The notes beneath the pieces are model-generated. The model was given only the letters and a program-made list of their open reading frames with translations. It made no database searches and was not told the origin of the DNA. Of a stretch of DNA of 64,000 nucleotides, positions 1 to 8,462 are shown piece after piece (the first letter of the stretch is position 1; the number at the start of each line of letters is the position of its first letter). The position numbers and the translations under genes were made by a program. Source of the stretch: Methanocaldococcus lauensis (GTDB taxonomy: Archaea; AGJL01; Methanococci; Methanococcales; Methanocaldococcaceae). The stretch covers positions 62,001-126,000 of the forward strand of contig LR792634.1 in the NCBI GenBank assembly GCA_902827205.1, in the 5' to 3' direction.

Positions 1-355
1 AACCCCAAATAAACCTCTCACTGTTTGGAGCGTTTAAAGATGTTGCAAAAACCTCATCCGTCAATCCAAATGCAGTTATAAATGGATTTCTTATTTCAAA
101 CCTTTGAGATACCACGCAACCGTAAACTATATGCCTTAAATTTAAAATTATTGGAATAGTTACCGCATCAATTAACGAATTCGATGCAAGTGAAATTAAT
201 GCAAATTGACTTGCTCCGGCAAAGATTAATGCTGATGCGAGAAGTGCTTCGACTTCATTGAATCCTAACGCCAACGCAGTTACTCCGAATGTTATGGCGA
301 TGGGAATGTAACCAATCACAATTGGAAAGCTTGTGATCAATCCCTTTTTAAACAT
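1..355 (-). CDS. azlC: AzlC-family branched-chain amino-acid exporter subunit, N-terminal part (gene runs off the window)
   Basis: About 118 residues are visible, starting MFKKGLITSFPIVIGYIPIA and running off the left edge. The segment is hydrophobic and carries the family-typical start of AzlC, with small-residue-rich helices such as ALIFAGASQFALISL followed by the NLRHIVYG stretch. AzlC proteins pair with a small AzlD partner to export branched-chain amino acids or analogues; azlD would be expected further left, outside the window. The ATG lies 2 bases after the stop of the upstream HTH-cupin regulator, so the two are almost certainly one operon. Family assignment is from recognised sequence pattern; the substrate is not shown by the sequence. 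Confidence 0.8.
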   Translation of the reverse strand, partial: MFKKGLITSFPIVIGYIPIAITFGVTALALGFNEVEALLASALIFAGASQFALISLASNSLIDAVTIPIILNLRHIVYGCVVSQRFEIRNPFITAFGLTDEVFATSLNAPNSERFIWG

Positions 356-357
356 CT

Positions 358-2307
358 TTACCCCTCCTTTTTTAGAGCGAAGATGTGTGTTCCCGCGTCC
401 ATCTCGTTTGCTCCGTGAGTGGCATAGATTCTTGTGTGGTGTAATAAAGAAAATCCAGTTTCTTCTGCAAGTGATTTAAACCTTTCAGGGTATGTTTTTC
501 TTTCAACTTCGTAATCAAGACCTGCAATCATTGCTGATAGCTCTAAGTATTGAAATATGTAGTAAGATATAAACGGATGAGAGATTTTGGGAGGAATTAA
601 AATCTTATTGAGATCTCTAAAGAGTTGAAATGCATAGCTCATAGCAGTTCTAACCTCTCCAATCTCTGCAAGATATGAAATCAAAGGTATATTTCTCGAT
701 AAAAGTTTGACTAACCTTCTTTCTTCATCCGTTAGATTAGCATTTTCTGGTATTTCAACCAAAGTTTCCAGCATGTATTTCGTATGATGGGATATAATAT
801 TCCTCGCTCTTTCTAAGCGATCATGGTAGGGTGAGATAAACTCGTCGGAAACAATCAGAATACCACCATTTTCAAGTAAATCATATGATTTCTCTAAGAA
901 GAACAGAGTATTCATGTGATGAGATGAGCCGACAGAAATTATCAACGGCACTTTTTTATCATACTCGAATTCTAGGAAGTCTTCAAGAATATAACCAAAA
1001 TTAAACCCTTTAAGATTATTTTTAAGGTATTCTATGGCTTTTGGGCTATTTTCTACGCATAGAACACTAAGGTAAGGTACTAACTCATATAACATTTTTA
1101 AGTGATGACCTGGACCAGTTCCTACATCAAGGGCTTGAATTTTTTCATCTCCAAAGTATTTTCTGACGATATAAGCAATAAACAATGCTTGCCGAGCATA
1201 ACCGGGGCGAAGTAGTTCAAAAGCATTGTATAAACCGACATTAATCCTCTCTTCGAATGACGTTTTAGGCTTGTAAAATATCTTTACATCCTTTTCGTAT
1301 AACTTAAGAATTATATTGGGAATTGTAGGATATGCATGGATTAAGAGCACTTCTGATGCTAAGACACTTAGCAAGAATGATGAGTCACTTGTTAAATCTT
1401 GTAAATACTTAAACTCATCTTCTGATAATTTTTGCTTATTAGAGAGTTTAAGAATTTTTACCGCTTCATGGAATTTCTTGTCATTTAAGCTAACTGAATC
1501 AAAACTCCTAAAAGTTCCCGGAAAGGTACTAAATAAGTATATTAATACCCTGTGATTATCTTCAATTAGGTAGGGCTTTAGATTTTTTACTTTCAGCGAA
1601 TAAAGGATGTCCTTTAGTTTTCTTAGATCATCTCTCGTATAGCCTCCATGGAGTTCGATTCTAAATACTGGGATACCTAAAAGAGATTCTTCACTTAACC
1701 TGCTTAACAAGGATTTTAAGCCATCCCATTCAACGTCATTCTCCGGAAACGGCTTAATAATGTCGTATTGACTATAAAAGTCCTCGAGCAATGGATATTT
1801 TATTGTGATTATTGCTGTTGCTCCTTCATCCATAGCCATGTATACGTGAGGCACATCAGCTTTGAATTCCATCTCTTCTCCAGCTTTTAAGAGTTTAGGA
1901 GATGATACTGGTCCTGTTAGCATGCTACCGCTTACTACGAGAACCTTCTCAATCACACCTTTTTGATGGGGATTAGCTCTTCTAACACTCTTTGGGCTTA
2001 GGATCATCTTGTAAACTTCAATTTTTGGCTCTCCCTCCGATCGTTCGATAAGTCGAACAGTTATTCCAGACTCATCAACCTCCTTAAATTCTTCTGGAAG
2101 AAGTTCTCCAAATGGAACATTAAGGGCATCTGCTATTGCCCACAATGTAGATATTGTAGGATTCGCATCCCCAGATTCTATCGCAGATAGCGTTGATTTT
2201 GAAATTCCAGCAATTTCAGCAAGACCTGATAATGTAATCCCTCTTTCCTTTCTTAATCTAGATATCCTTCTTCCAACAGCTACTAATAGGCTATCCTTCT
2301 TGTCCAC
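358..2307 (-). CDS. HTH (XRE)-cupin regulator fused to a SAM-dependent methyltransferase domain
   Basis: A roughly 649-residue three-part protein. Near the N terminus is a classical XRE helix-turn-helix (about residues 12-68, containing GLAEIAGISKSTLSAIESG). Next comes a cupin-like ligand or metal domain (about 85-170). The C-terminal half holds a Rossmann methyltransferase with motif I ALDVGTGPGHHL at about residue 390 and a DEF motif further on. HTH-cupin proteins commonly regulate adjacent transport genes, so control of azlC is the natural inference; what the methylase does is unknown. I place the start at the GTG at 2307 because GAGGTGA lies 5 bases upstream; a GTG three codons earlier overlaps that ribosome site. 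Base composition is less AT-rich than most neighbours, which suggests transfer, perhaps from another hyperthermophilic archaeon. Confidence 0.75.
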   Translation of the reverse strand: MDKKDSLLVAVGRRISRLRKERGITLSGLAEIAGISKSTLSAIESGDANPTISTLWAIADALNVPFGELLPEEFKEVDESGITVRLIERSEGEPKIEVYKMILSPKSVRRANPHQKGVIEKVLVVSGSMLTGPVSSPKLLKAGEEMEFKADVPHVYMAMDEGATAIITIKYPLLEDFYSQYDIIKPFPENDVEWDGLKSLLSRLSEESLLGIPVFRIELHGGYTRDDLRKLKDILYSLKVKNLKPYLIEDNHRVLIYLFSTFPGTFRSFDSVSLNDKKFHEAVKILKLSNKQKLSEDEFKYLQDLTSDSSFLLSVLASEVLLIHAYPTIPNIILKLYEKDVKIFYKPKTSFEERINVGLYNAFELLRPGYARQALFIAYIVRKYFGDEKIQALDVGTGPGHHLKMLYELVPYLSVLCVENSPKAIEYLKNNLKGFNFGYILEDFLEFEYDKKVPLIISVGSSHHMNTLFFLEKSYDLLENGGILIVSDEFISPYHDRLERARNIISHHTKYMLETLVEIPENANLTDEERRLVKLLSRNIPLISYLAEIGEVRTAMSYAFQLFRDLNKILIPPKISHPFISYYIFQYLELSAMIAGLDYEVERKTYPERFKSLAEETGFSLLHHTRIYATHGANEMDAGTHIFALKKEG

Positions 2308-2330
2308 TATATTCACCTCATTTTATTATG

Positions 2331-2350
2331 TTGTTCATTATATAGAACAA
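2331..2350. promoter_or_regulatory. Palindromic operator candidate at the HTH-cupin gene promoter
   Basis: TTGTTC and GAACAA form a perfect 6-bp inverted repeat with an 8-base AT spacer, 24 bases upstream of the GTG start. A TATA-like stretch (GTATATAT, 2355-2362 on the plus strand) lies just upstream, so the palindrome sits at the expected transcription start. That is the usual position for autorepression by an XRE-type protein. Binding is inferred, not shown. Confidence 0.5.
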
Positions 2351-2478
2351 AAGGGTATATATGATTTACTAAACGGATGAGTGTGTCTAAAATCAAATAA
2401 TATTTATATATTAATATAATAACAAAATAAAAAAATATGGTAACAAAATATACTGTATTGACTGTAAAAAAATAAATT

Positions 2479-3088
2479 TTCCATCCCCTTAGGGGTCTGA
2501 TTTTAGACTAATGTAGAAATTGAAACAGATTATGTTTGCTCACGTGGAAAGAATCTTTCCATCCCCTTAGGGGTCTGATTTTAGACTTAATATAAAATAC
2601 ATTAATTTAACAATAAAAAAAGACATAATGTTTCCATCCCCTTGGGGGTCTGATTTTAGACATTGTTTAAGATGTTCGTGTTGTTGTGGTTGTGATAAGT
2701 TTCCATCCCCTTGGGGGTCTGATTTTAGACCGAGTTTTTAGAAATGACAAAAATGTTTATAAAGTATATGTTTCCATCCCCTTGGGGGTCTGATTTTAGA
2801 CAAACGAAGAAGACATTTACAACTTTGCAACGAGTGTTGAGTTTCCATCCCCTTGGGGGTCTGATTTTAGACTTTATACCTATTTTTTTGTATCTCATAA
2901 AATTGAATAATGGATTCCATCCCCTTGGGGGTCTGATTTTAGACACAGTTGAAAGTGTCCATGCTTCCACCGAAAATTGAAAGATTCCATCCCCTTGGGG
3001 GTCTGATTTTAGACGACGACATTCCAATTATAATTCTTGCTGATGGTAGTGGTTGGGATTCCATCCCCTTGGGGGTCTGATTTTAGAC
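2479..3088 (-). CRISPR. CRISPR array, 9 repeats of 30 bp and 8 spacers
   Basis: Repeats start at 2479, 2557, 2632, 2701, 2772, 2843, 2915, 2985 and 3059, each 30 bp, with spacers of 48, 45, 39, 41, 41, 42, 40 and 44 bp. Read on the minus strand, each repeat begins GTCTAAAATCAGACC and ends GGGGATGGAA, resembling the 3' tag that becomes the crRNA 5' handle, so transcription is from right to left. An internal CCCC/GGGG palindrome gives a short stem. The two leftmost repeats differ from the other seven by one base (CTTAGGGG versus CTTGGGGG on the plus strand), as expected for the old, leader-distal end. No cas genes lie anywhere in the window, so it must rely on Cas proteins encoded elsewhere. 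Short ORFs through this stretch are repeat artefacts. Confidence 0.97.
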
Positions 3089-3374
3089 AGGGCATAATTT
3101 GAAGAAATAAACTTTTAAAATTACTTTATTATGCTTCTTTGTTGGGGGGTTATAGTTCGGAGGGTCAGTAACCCTTGTTATTTATATACCTCCGAACTTA
3201 TATATAAACTTTTCTATTTTTATTTATTTGCTTAAAAATCCTTTAAATTTTTAATATCAACCTTTTTATCGGGGAAAATTGAAGATAAAAATAAACTATC
3301 AAAATCTCCTAAAAATCTCAATAATTTAATAAAACCAAATATTCAAATTAATCAAAATAGACGACCCTCCGAAA
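3089..3374 (-). promoter_or_regulatory. CRISPR leader with TATA box and flanking inverted repeats
   Basis: This AT-rich noncoding stretch borders the conserved end of the array. On the minus strand a TATATAAA box lies at 3181-3188, placing transcription start near 3157. The box is bracketed by a perfect 10-bp inverted repeat, AGTTCGGAGG at 3154-3163 and CCTCCGAACT at 3189-3198. A third related site, GACCCTCCGAA at 3364-3374, is an exact 11-bp complement of 3156-3166. The arrangement looks like operator sites for a dimeric protein around a promoter. The remainder (3199-3470) is AT-rich with no gene that I can see. Confidence 0.6.
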
Positions 3375-3470
3375 TTTAATAAAATCTTTTAAAATTTAAA
3401 AATATTAAATTAAAATCCTTCAAATTAAAAAATAAAAATTTTTAGCGAGGAAAGATATTATGAAAAAGAG

Positions 3471-3568
3471 GCATTGCTTCCTTTAGGAAGCAATGCATCG
3501 GTAGTATAGCAATAGAGGGTTTCCCTCTATGCGGTGTATAACAATAGAGGGGGCTACGCCCCCTCTAT
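3471..3568. terminator. Three tandem perfect hairpins downstream of the TFS gene
   Basis: Three loop-and-stem units follow one another: GCATTGCTTCC/GGAAGCAATGC at 3471-3496 with loop TTTA; ATAGAGGG/CCCTCTAT at 3512-3530 with a 3-base loop; ATAGAGGGGGC/GCCCCCTCTAT at 3544-3568 with loop TAC. The last ends 2 bases before the TFS stop codon. All stems are perfect. They are best read as a terminator or 3'-end stabilising cluster for the TFS-Nudix operon; they also insulate it from the CRISPR leader. Confidence 0.55.
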
Positions 3569-3570
3569 GG

Positions 3571-3897
3571 TTAATCATACTCTCTCCATGTATGACCACA
3601 TTTCTTACACTTGTAGAATCTTGTTTCTGGTTCATCGGCACATCTTGTCTGTTGTAGCCACCAATATGCCTCATTGTGCCCACATTTTGGACATTCAATT
3701 CTTGTAGTTGGTAATGTTTCTAAACCTTCTCCCTCAATAACCGTAATTTCTACTTTTTTACTCTCTAAGTGTTCTTTATATTCATATTCTTTACTGCTAT
3801 TTTCAGTAGTTTCTTCCTCATAACCACAGACAACACATTTTAATTTTCCATCTTTTGGTAACATTAGGTTATTACACTTTGGACAAAACTTAACCAT
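3571..3897 (-). CDS. tfs: Transcription elongation factor TFS (TFIIS-like, archaeal)
   Basis: A 108-residue protein with two zinc ribbons: an N-terminal CPKCNNLM...CVVCGY ribbon (residues 5-26) and a C-terminal CPKCGHNEAYWW...CKKCGHTWREYD ribbon. The latter contains the TFIIS/RPB9 signature, including the acidic DEPET turn whose D-E pair enters the polymerase active site to stimulate transcript cleavage. Length matches archaeal TFS. The ATG is preceded by GGTGGA and overlaps the end of the upstream Nudix gene by 8 bases, so the two are co-transcribed. Its role is rescue of backtracked RNA polymerase in the cytoplasm. Confidence 0.95.
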   Translation of the reverse strand: MVKFCPKCNNLMLPKDGKLKCVVCGYEEETTENSSKEYEYKEHLESKKVEITVIEGEGLETLPTTRIECPKCGHNEAYWWLQQTRCADEPETRFYKCKKCGHTWREYD

Positions 3898-4405
3898 TCT
3901 TCCACCTCAAATAATCTTCAATTATTTTTTTATGGTCAAAAGCCAATTTTGGTAGGTTATATATATCAAAAAATAATGCCTCTTTTGCATCATCTCCAGC
4001 ATTTAATTCGCCTTCAACAATGTCTAAGATGAACACTATTGATATTACATGCCCTCTTGGGTCTCTATCTGGAGAGGAATAAACACCCAATAAACTTTTT
4101 ACTTTTGTTATTAAACCAGTCTCTTCATAAACTTCTCTAACAACGGCATTTTCAACGGTTTCTCCACATTCAACAAATCCTCCTGGTAAAGCAAAACAAT
4201 TCTTAAATGGATTATTTTTTCTTTTTATTAATAGAATTTTATTGTCTTTTTCAACAATTCCATCGACTGCTACACTTGGATGAAGATATAAATTGTATTT
4301 TTTTAAATCCCTCTTTTTTATAATTTTTTTAGAAAATCTTTTACCAAATAAATTTAAACCAATTATTTTTCCAGATATACAGAAGCATTTTTTATTTTTG
4401 TTCAT
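3890..4405 (-). CDS. Nudix hydrolase, probable ADP-ribose pyrophosphatase type
   Basis: 171 residues. The complete Nudix box is visible, GGFVECGETVENAVVREV followed directly by YEETGL, at about residues 73-97, which binds divalent metal and activates water for cleavage of a nucleoside diphosphate linked to another group. An N-terminal region of about 45 lysine-rich residues precedes the fold. ADP-ribose is the commonest substrate for close archaeal relatives but the sequence alone does not prove it. The start ATG has GTGAG just upstream. The gene leads into tfs with an 8-base overlap and is divergent from the DUF99 gene. Confidence 0.88.
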   Translation of the reverse strand: MNKNKKCFCISGKIIGLNLFGKRFSKKIIKKRDLKKYNLYLHPSVAVDGIVEKDNKILLIKRKNNPFKNCFALPGGFVECGETVENAVVREVYEETGLITKVKSLLGVYSSPDRDPRGHVISIVFILDIVEGELNAGDDAKEALFFDIYNLPKLAFDHKKIIEDYLRWKNG

Positions 4406-4514
4406 ACTCTCACATTAATTATTAAAAACTATAAAAAGTCCAAACTTTTATATTGAGAAATCACAATAAAAATTTTTAACATACATATAGTTCTATTTAA
4501 AATTTGTGGTATTT

Positions 4515-5084
4515 ATGAAGGATGAGATAGAAGTTATTGGATTTGATGATGCTCCATTTAATAGAACAGATAAAATTTGTATATTGATAGGCACTTTTAT
4601 GAGGGGAAATAAAATAATTGATGGTGTCTATTTTAGAGAGTTTGAAAAGGATGGAATGGATGTCACAGATAAAATAATAGATATTACAAAAGGAAAACAT
4701 TACAAAAAAATAAAGGCTATTTTTTTATCGGGAATTACTTTTGGTGGCTTTAACATAGCAAATCTCTGGGAAATTTATAATAAAACTAAAAAGCCAGTTA
4801 TTGTAGTTATTGATAAGTATCCAAATAAGAAGAAAATATTTTCAGCCCTTAAAAAATACTTTGACGATGCAGATGAAAGGATAAATCTCATAAAATCCTT
4901 TCCAGAGCCAGAAAAATTGGATAATATTTATGTTCAGTATGTTGGAACTAATAGAGATTTTGTTAAAAATATTATTAAAAAGACACGGCTCAAAAGTAAG
5001 ATTCCAGAATGTTTGAGAATATCCCATATAATTGGTAGAGGATTCTTAGAGTTGAAAAAAATAAATTATAAAAATTTAGAATAA
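4515..5084 (+). CDS. DUF99 (UPF0215) family protein
   Basis: 189 residues of a conserved archaeal family of unknown function; I recognise the family-typical GFDDAPF near the N terminus, IFLSGITFGGFNIANL in the middle, and the closing RISHIIGRG segment. The first in-frame GTG (4506) is part of the GTGGT ribosome site, so the ATG at 4515 is chosen. Members are cytoplasmic and have been linked by context to nucleic-acid metabolism, but no reaction is established. The 3' end overlaps the convergent HD-domain gene by 19 bases. Confidence 0.85.
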   Translation: MKDEIEVIGFDDAPFNRTDKICILIGTFMRGNKIIDGVYFREFEKDGMDVTDKIIDITKGKHYKKIKAIFLSGITFGGFNIANLWEIYNKTKKPVIVVIDKYPNKKKIFSALKKYFDDADERINLIKSFPEPEKLDNIYVQYVGTNRDFVKNIIKKTRLKSKIPECLRISHIIGRGFLELKKINYKNLE

Positions 5085-6427
5085 TTTTTATTTAGACAGT
5101 AAATGTATTTTCTTCTGTTGAATTTTTCTCTTATTAATCCACAGAATATTAACTTATGTAATTCATTGTAAAACTCTTTTGGTGACATACCTTTTTCTTT
5201 TGCAAGATCTAAAAACCTTCCTTTACCTTTTATTGACCCATATTCTTTTAAAATATCTATTAACTTACTCTCAACCTTCATATCTAATTTTTTTAAGATT
5301 TTATTTATTCTATCCTTTATATTGTCTTCTTTAAGCTCTTTAATTTTTTCTTTTGGAGTGTAAATAGAGATGTTCCACAGTCTAATTTCGGATGGTTTTA
5401 AGCTTTGAGCTAAAGGAGAAACTTCGTCTAATCTATTAACTCCTTTATCAGATATTACATAAACATTGTGTTCCTCCATTTTAGGTATTGGATATATGTC
5501 AATAAATAAATCGCATCCAAATTCCTCATAAAGTTTTTCCTCTAATGATAATATCTCTTTTTCTCCTAAATTAACAAAAATCCATCTTTCTATTGGTTTT
5601 AAGTCAAAATAACTGTAGGTTATAATATTTTTGTATAAATTTCTTTTGTCTATTCTATTCATTAAGTAGTTTTCAGCATTTCTTAAAAATGATACCAAAT
5701 CAATGTCATCCATTTTAGATAAATCCTTTAAATTTAAATTCTTTTTGTGAATTTCTCCAATAACTGCTCTTTTTAACATTGTATCTGCTATTCTAACCGT
5801 TGGATGCATATAAACAGCAGAATACATTTGATGCCTTGCAACTAACAAAGATTCAATCGCCTGAATTCCCTTCATCAATATGCCAATTTTAGAAGTTCCA
5901 AAACTTTCAAAAGTCGTTATACTTCTTAAAATTCTTGGTAAATCTATCATTCCATAGGCAGTTCCAGTGTGATAACTATCCCTCAATAGATAATCCATTC
6001 TATCAGCATCAACATCTCCTGATATTATCTTTCCTTCTAAATTTTTCCTTTTTAAAGTATTTATCACATCTTTTTTTGAAAAGTTTCCTAAATCCATATG
6101 TTTAAGTTTTTCTCTTGTAATATGTTCATGGTTGTAGCCACAAATTTCCAATGTGTGAGAAAATGGAGGATGTCCAATATCGTGTAATAATGCTGAAACT
6201 TTTGTAAGTTCAACATCTGCATTAATTTTCTCTGCTATCTTTGATGCAATAAACATAGTTCCTAAAGAATGCTCAAATCTTGTATGATTTGCTGACGGAT
6301 AAACTAAGTGTGTTAAACCTGTTTGTTTTATGTTTCTCAATCTCTGAAATTCCTCACTATCAACAATCTTTAATTCATTTTCATCCAAATATATGTCTTT
6401 ATGGATGGAATCTCTAATAACCTTCAT
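5066..6427 (-). CDS. HD-domain phosphohydrolase (dNTPase/SAMHD1-like)
   Basis: 453 residues. The HD metal site is plain: an N-terminal His in HTRFEHSLG (about residue 50), then LLHDIGHPPFSHTLE (about 83-97) with the paired H-D, and a later D in GDVDADRMDYLLRDS. This layout (HD plus the DADRMDYL segment) is that of the dGTPase/SAMHD1 branch, which removes triphosphate from deoxynucleotides. The C-terminal third (about 360-453) is lysine-rich and helical, resembling a winged-helix tail. Start ATG follows GGGAGA. It lies 18 bases downstream of the YgiQ-like gene and is probably co-transcribed with it. Confidence 0.88.
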   Translation of the reverse strand: MKVIRDSIHKDIYLDENELKIVDSEEFQRLRNIKQTGLTHLVYPSANHTRFEHSLGTMFIASKIAEKINADVELTKVSALLHDIGHPPFSHTLEICGYNHEHITREKLKHMDLGNFSKKDVINTLKRKNLEGKIISGDVDADRMDYLLRDSYHTGTAYGMIDLPRILRSITTFESFGTSKIGILMKGIQAIESLLVARHQMYSAVYMHPTVRIADTMLKRAVIGEIHKKNLNLKDLSKMDDIDLVSFLRNAENYLMNRIDKRNLYKNIITYSYFDLKPIERWIFVNLGEKEILSLEEKLYEEFGCDLFIDIYPIPKMEEHNVYVISDKGVNRLDEVSPLAQSLKPSEIRLWNISIYTPKEKIKELKEDNIKDRINKILKKLDMKVESKLIDILKEYGSIKGKGRFLDLAKEKGMSPKEFYNELHKLIFCGLIREKFNRRKYIYCLNKNYSKFL

Positions 6428-6444
6428 CTTCTCCCAGATTTTTA

Positions 6445-8262
6445 TTATATTTTTTTATTATTATTCTTTTTATTTTTATCTTTTTTCTGATTTTTTCTCT
6501 TTTCCATTTGCTCTATAATCCATTTATAAATAATTCCTTTATATCCAACCATTTTAAAGCCTTCTAATGCCTTTTTCCAATTCTCCTCTTCTCTATATAA
6601 GCAGATGGCTTTTTGAATCTTTTTCTCTTTATAGGTGTATGGAACATAAACTTTCTCGTTAGTTATTGGATTTATACCAGTGTGATACATTGTAGTTGAT
6701 AAAGTCATTGGTGTTGGAGTGAAAACTTGCACTTGTCTTGAATAGCAGTTATTTTTATGGATGAATTCTGCTAACTCAATCATCTCTTTAATAGAGCAGT
6801 TTGGATGAGCAATAAGCCAATATGGTAAAACTTCTTTTATACCATTAACTTTTTCAGATATTGTTATATATTTCTCTAAAAATTTTTTAAATAACATTCC
6901 GTCAGGTTTTTGTATGGCTTTACAAACTTTTTTAGAGATATGCTCAGGAGCTACTTTCAATCTTCCAGAGACATGATATTTAGAGAGCTCTTTTATGTAT
7001 TCCTCTCCATACTCTTCATCATACATTATTAAATCATATCTAACTCCACTTCTGACATAAACTTTAGTATCATCTCCTACAATATCCCTAATTTTTCTAT
7101 AGAGTTTAATTAGTGGTTTATGATTAATAATTAAATTTTCACATGGCTCAGGATAGAGGCAATTTTTTGGACATTTATGGGCTATTTCCTTTTTACATCC
7201 CATTCTATACATATTTGCTGTTGGAGCTCCAATATCTTGAATAACTCCTTTAAAATCTTCATGATTTAACAGCTTTCTAATTTCCTTTAATATGCTTTTT
7301 TCACTTCTATTTTGAATAACCTTACCTTGATGATGTAATATTGAGCAAAAAGAGCAGCCTCCAAAGCATCCTCTATGTGTTACAACTGAAAATTGAACTG
7401 GAACTAAGCCAGGAACATAAGAATATGAAGGATGAGATTTTCTCTCAAACGGCATCTCATATATTTTATCCATTTCCTTTTCAGTTAAATAAATTGGTGG
7501 AAATTGGATTAAATATTGATTCCCAACTTTTTGATAAATAACTTTATCCATTGTCATTAATTTTCTATGCATTTCAGCATATTTTTCTTTACTATTTACA
7601 ACTTCTTCATGAGAAGGTAGTTCTTTAACTTCATATTTCTCTTTTATCTCATCTAACTTTTTTTTATTAGCTCTAATTGCAGTTCCATTTATTTCTAAAT
7701 CTTTTATGTTCTCTCCATTTTCTAATGCTTTAGTTATTGATAAGATACTTTTTTCTCCCATCCCATACATCAAAATATCTGCTTTAGCATCAATTAAAAC
7801 ACTCTTCCTAACTTTATTATCCCAATAGTCATAGTGAGAAAATCTCCTCAAAGAAGCTTCAATCCCACCTAAAGCTATAGGAACTCCTTTGAAAGCCCTT
7901 TTTATTAAATTGGTATAAACAATTGTAGCCCTATCTGGCCTCTTTCTTATACCTTCATTAGACATTGAGTCAAAATCTCTCAATCTTTTTTGAGGAGTGT
8001 AATGGGCAAGCATACTATCCAAATTCCCAGCAGTTACAGCAAAAAAGTAATTTGGTTTTCCTAATCTCTTTATATCATCTAAATTTTTCCAATCTGGTTG
8101 AGATATTATTCCGACTCTATAACCATGCTCTACCAAATATCTCCCAACAACAGAAGCTCCAAATAGATAATGGTCAATATATGCATCTCCAGTAACAATA
8201 ATAACATCCAATTCTTTCCATCCCCATGCATCCATTTCTTCTTTAGTAGTTGGTAAAAACAT
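6445..8262 (-). CDS. YgiQ-family radical SAM protein (UPF0313)
   Basis: 605 residues. An N-terminal B12-binding-like region (YgiQ N-terminal domain, including DVIIVTGDAYIDH) is followed by the radical SAM core with the cluster motif CFGGCSFCS at about residue 298 and conserved GAPTANMYRMGC and VAPEHIS segments. A very basic lysine/asparagine tail closes the protein. The family is widespread in anaerobes and its substrate remains unknown. The ATG follows GTGAT. It heads a likely two-gene unit with the HD phosphohydrolase, 17 intergenic bases apart. Confidence 0.9.
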   Translation of the reverse strand: MFLPTTKEEMDAWGWKELDVIIVTGDAYIDHYLFGASVVGRYLVEHGYRVGIISQPDWKNLDDIKRLGKPNYFFAVTAGNLDSMLAHYTPQKRLRDFDSMSNEGIRKRPDRATIVYTNLIKRAFKGVPIALGGIEASLRRFSHYDYWDNKVRKSVLIDAKADILMYGMGEKSILSITKALENGENIKDLEINGTAIRANKKKLDEIKEKYEVKELPSHEEVVNSKEKYAEMHRKLMTMDKVIYQKVGNQYLIQFPPIYLTEKEMDKIYEMPFERKSHPSYSYVPGLVPVQFSVVTHRGCFGGCSFCSILHHQGKVIQNRSEKSILKEIRKLLNHEDFKGVIQDIGAPTANMYRMGCKKEIAHKCPKNCLYPEPCENLIINHKPLIKLYRKIRDIVGDDTKVYVRSGVRYDLIMYDEEYGEEYIKELSKYHVSGRLKVAPEHISKKVCKAIQKPDGMLFKKFLEKYITISEKVNGIKEVLPYWLIAHPNCSIKEMIELAEFIHKNNCYSRQVQVFTPTPMTLSTTMYHTGINPITNEKVYVPYTYKEKKIQKAICLYREEENWKKALEGFKMVGYKGIIYKWIIEQMEKRKNQKKDKNKKNNNKKI

Positions 8263-8462
8263 AAAATATCACTTCGTTTGTGGATTATAACTAATCATAA
8301 TTTTATAAAAATAGTTATAGATTTAATATATAATTATGGGGAATTTTAAAGGTATTTACTGCTTATAAAATTTTATATAGTAAATTGATTTTTAACTTTA
8401 AAATTTATTGGCATATTTCAACCTCTAATCCACACACATTGTAATATATGAGGGGGATTAAA

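Noticed and set aside
2385-2395. GTCTAAAATCA, equal to the first 11 bases of the CRISPR repeat but in the opposite orientation
   Set aside because: Too short and without the rest of the repeat; chance or an uninformative relic.
2725-3027. Open frames through the CRISPR array on both strands
   Set aside because: The protein simply repeats the CRISPR unit (e.g. KSDPQGDG); not a gene.
3483-3698. Minus-strand frame running from tfs into the hairpin cluster
   Set aside because: Out of frame with tfs and made of its antiregister plus hairpin sequence.
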